This document shows positions 6,992 to 7,679 of a stretch of 7,679 bases of DNA, piece by piece. The stretch is taken from contig JAEYXG010000163.1 of NCBI GenBank assembly GCA_023428585.1, forward strand, positions 1 through 7,679, given 5' to 3'. This DNA comes from Bacteroidota bacterium (GTDB lineage Bacteria > Bacteroidota > Bacteroidia > Bacteroidales > Lentimicrobiaceae). How positions within the stretch are numbered: position 1 is the first letter of the stretch; every line of letters starts with the position of its first letter. Position numbers and translations under genes: made by a program. The notes under the pieces were generated by a model. That model was not told where the DNA came from. It ran no database searches and saw only the letters and a program-made list of their open reading frames with translations.

Positions 6992-7039
6992 AATAATATT
7001 CCATTTAATTAAAGTTTTCTTCATTTTCTGCATGAGTAT

Positions 7040-7090
7040 TTTTTTCTCAGAACCCCTCCTTCTATTGTGAGAGGGGATTCTGAGAAAAAA
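7040..7090. repeat. Strong 19-bp hairpin spanning the transposase stop codon
   Basis: CTCAGAACCCCTC (7046-7058) pairs with GAGGGGATTCTGAG (7071-7084), leaving only A7077 unpaired; the stem is extended by six T-A pairs (7040-7045 with 7085-7090). The total is 19 pairs, with a 12-base loop (7059-7070) that contains the transposase stop (7062-7064). On both strands T runs precede and A runs follow the stem. It therefore lacks the trailing U tract of a typical intrinsic terminator, though the basal A-U pairs could still contribute to pausing. Confidence 0.85.
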
Positions 7091-7679
7091 TATTATTGTA
7101 AAGTACTGCCTGTTGTTGTGCGATATATACTCTGCGCCTTTCTTTCAAGGTCTCTTCCTTGATTCTTTTTCGTTCATCCAATATTTGTTGGCCTCTTCCA
7201 AAGTATACATCAGCCGGTGAAAGATTATTCAGTGATTCATGATAACGATGGTTGTTGTAATAATCAACGAAAGCGGCCAGGGCTTGCTGCAGTTCTTCGG
7301 GCGAATAGTAGTTGTCAAGCTTGATCACGTTCTTCATGGAACGGTGATAACGCTCAATCTTGCCCTGAGTTTGCGGGTGACATGGCTTGCCGTTAATCTG
7401 CCTGATTCCTTTTGTGTCAAGGTATTTTCTAAATTCATGTGAGATATAACAGGATCCATTGTCAGACAGCAACCGGGGTCTGTTGTTCTTGCTTATTCCG
7501 GTCACCCGTAATGCATCATCTACCGTATCCATAACATCGGCAGCCATCATGGATTCACATAGCCTAAAAGAAACGATATAGCGGCTGAAATCATCCAGTA
7601 TCGTAGAGAGGTAATACCATCCCCAGCCTTTGATCAGGAAGTATGTAAAATCGGTCTGCCACATCTCATTCACCCTGCT
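7062..7679 (-). CDS. IS3-family DDE transposase, C-terminal part (5' end outside the window)
   Basis: This is the integrase-core part of an insertion-sequence transposase that cuts and joins the ends of its own element. The frame is open to the right window edge (SRVNEMWQTDF...), so the GTG at 7673 is internal and the N-terminal and helix-turn-helix parts, or a separate orfA, are missing. All three catalytic acids are visible: Asp in QTDFTYF (codon 7650-7652), Asp in LSDNGSCY (7461-7463) and Glu in GKIERYHRS (7353-7355). The last two are separated by exactly 35 residues, as in the DD35E rve fold. HPQTQGKIERYHRSMKN, NHRYHESLNNLSPADVYFG and a basic C-terminal tail are typical of IS3-type OrfB proteins. 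There is no frameshift or stop within the visible part, so it may be active. The last nine codons and the stop lie in a strong hairpin. It is oriented the same way as the lipoprotein gene downstream. Confidence 0.93.
   Translation of the reverse strand, partial: SRVNEMWQTDFTYFLIKGWGWYYLSTILDDFSRYIVSFRLCESMMAADVMDTVDDALRVTGISKNNRPRLLSDNGSCYISHEFRKYLDTKGIRQINGKPCHPQTQGKIERYHRSMKNVIKLDNYYSPEELQQALAAFVDYYNNHRYHESLNNLSPADVYFGRGQQILDERKRIKEETLKERRRVYIAQQQAVLYNNIFSQNPLSQ

Noticed and set aside
7004..7013. Palindrome TTTAATTAAA near the IS flank
   Set aside because: It is low-complexity A/T sequence in an AT-rich stretch, with no supporting context.
1..7679. CRISPR arrays, tRNA or rRNA genes, riboswitches, toxin-antitoxin or defence modules
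   Set aside because: I looked for regularly spaced repeats, tRNA-like cloverleaf arms and known motifs on both strands and saw none.

Overview
The window looks like a piece of a Bacteroidota chromosome, probably from the order Bacteroidales or a relative. Four things support this. There is a DUF5020 outer-membrane protein, a family I know mainly from Bacteroidales. Exact copies of the Bacteroidota -7 promoter element TAnnTTTG lie upstream of two plus-strand genes. Shine-Dalgarno sequences are absent before the starts I checked. The largest gene encodes a lipoprotein with a short LGSC lipobox. Base composition is moderately AT-rich and looks even across the genes.

Layout. Plus strand, 1-2685: the 3' part of a two-domain chromate-transporter-family (ChrA) gene, cut by the left window edge; then a tightly coupled pair made of a DUF3820 protein and an unrecognised helical protein; then the DUF5020 Tsx-like outer-membrane barrel. 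A 343-bp AT-rich gap (2686-3028) separates these from convergent minus-strand genes and holds several dyad symmetries but no gene. Minus strand, 7679-3029: the C-terminal part of an IS3-family DD35E transposase, cut by the right window edge; then an 828-residue lipoprotein with a propeller-like N-terminal half, a helical/TPR-like middle and a beta-rich C-terminal domain; then a Methyltransf_32-type SAM-dependent methyltransferase.

How the parts relate. Nothing here forms an obvious pathway. ChrA-family and DUF5020 proteins are membrane transport or channel proteins, the lipoprotein is presumably periplasmic or cell-surface, and the methyltransferase is cytoplasmic. The lipoprotein and methyltransferase genes are co-directional with 126 bp between them and could share a transcript. 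The insertion sequence lies just upstream of the lipoprotein gene in the same orientation. Its downstream flank carries an outward-facing TAnnTTTG match, so it may affect expression of that gene.

Most notable: a strong 19-bp hairpin with the transposase stop codon in its loop, the possible outward promoter at the IS flank, and the unusual three-part architecture of the lipoprotein. I found no convincing evidence of a new defence, RNA or mobile system.
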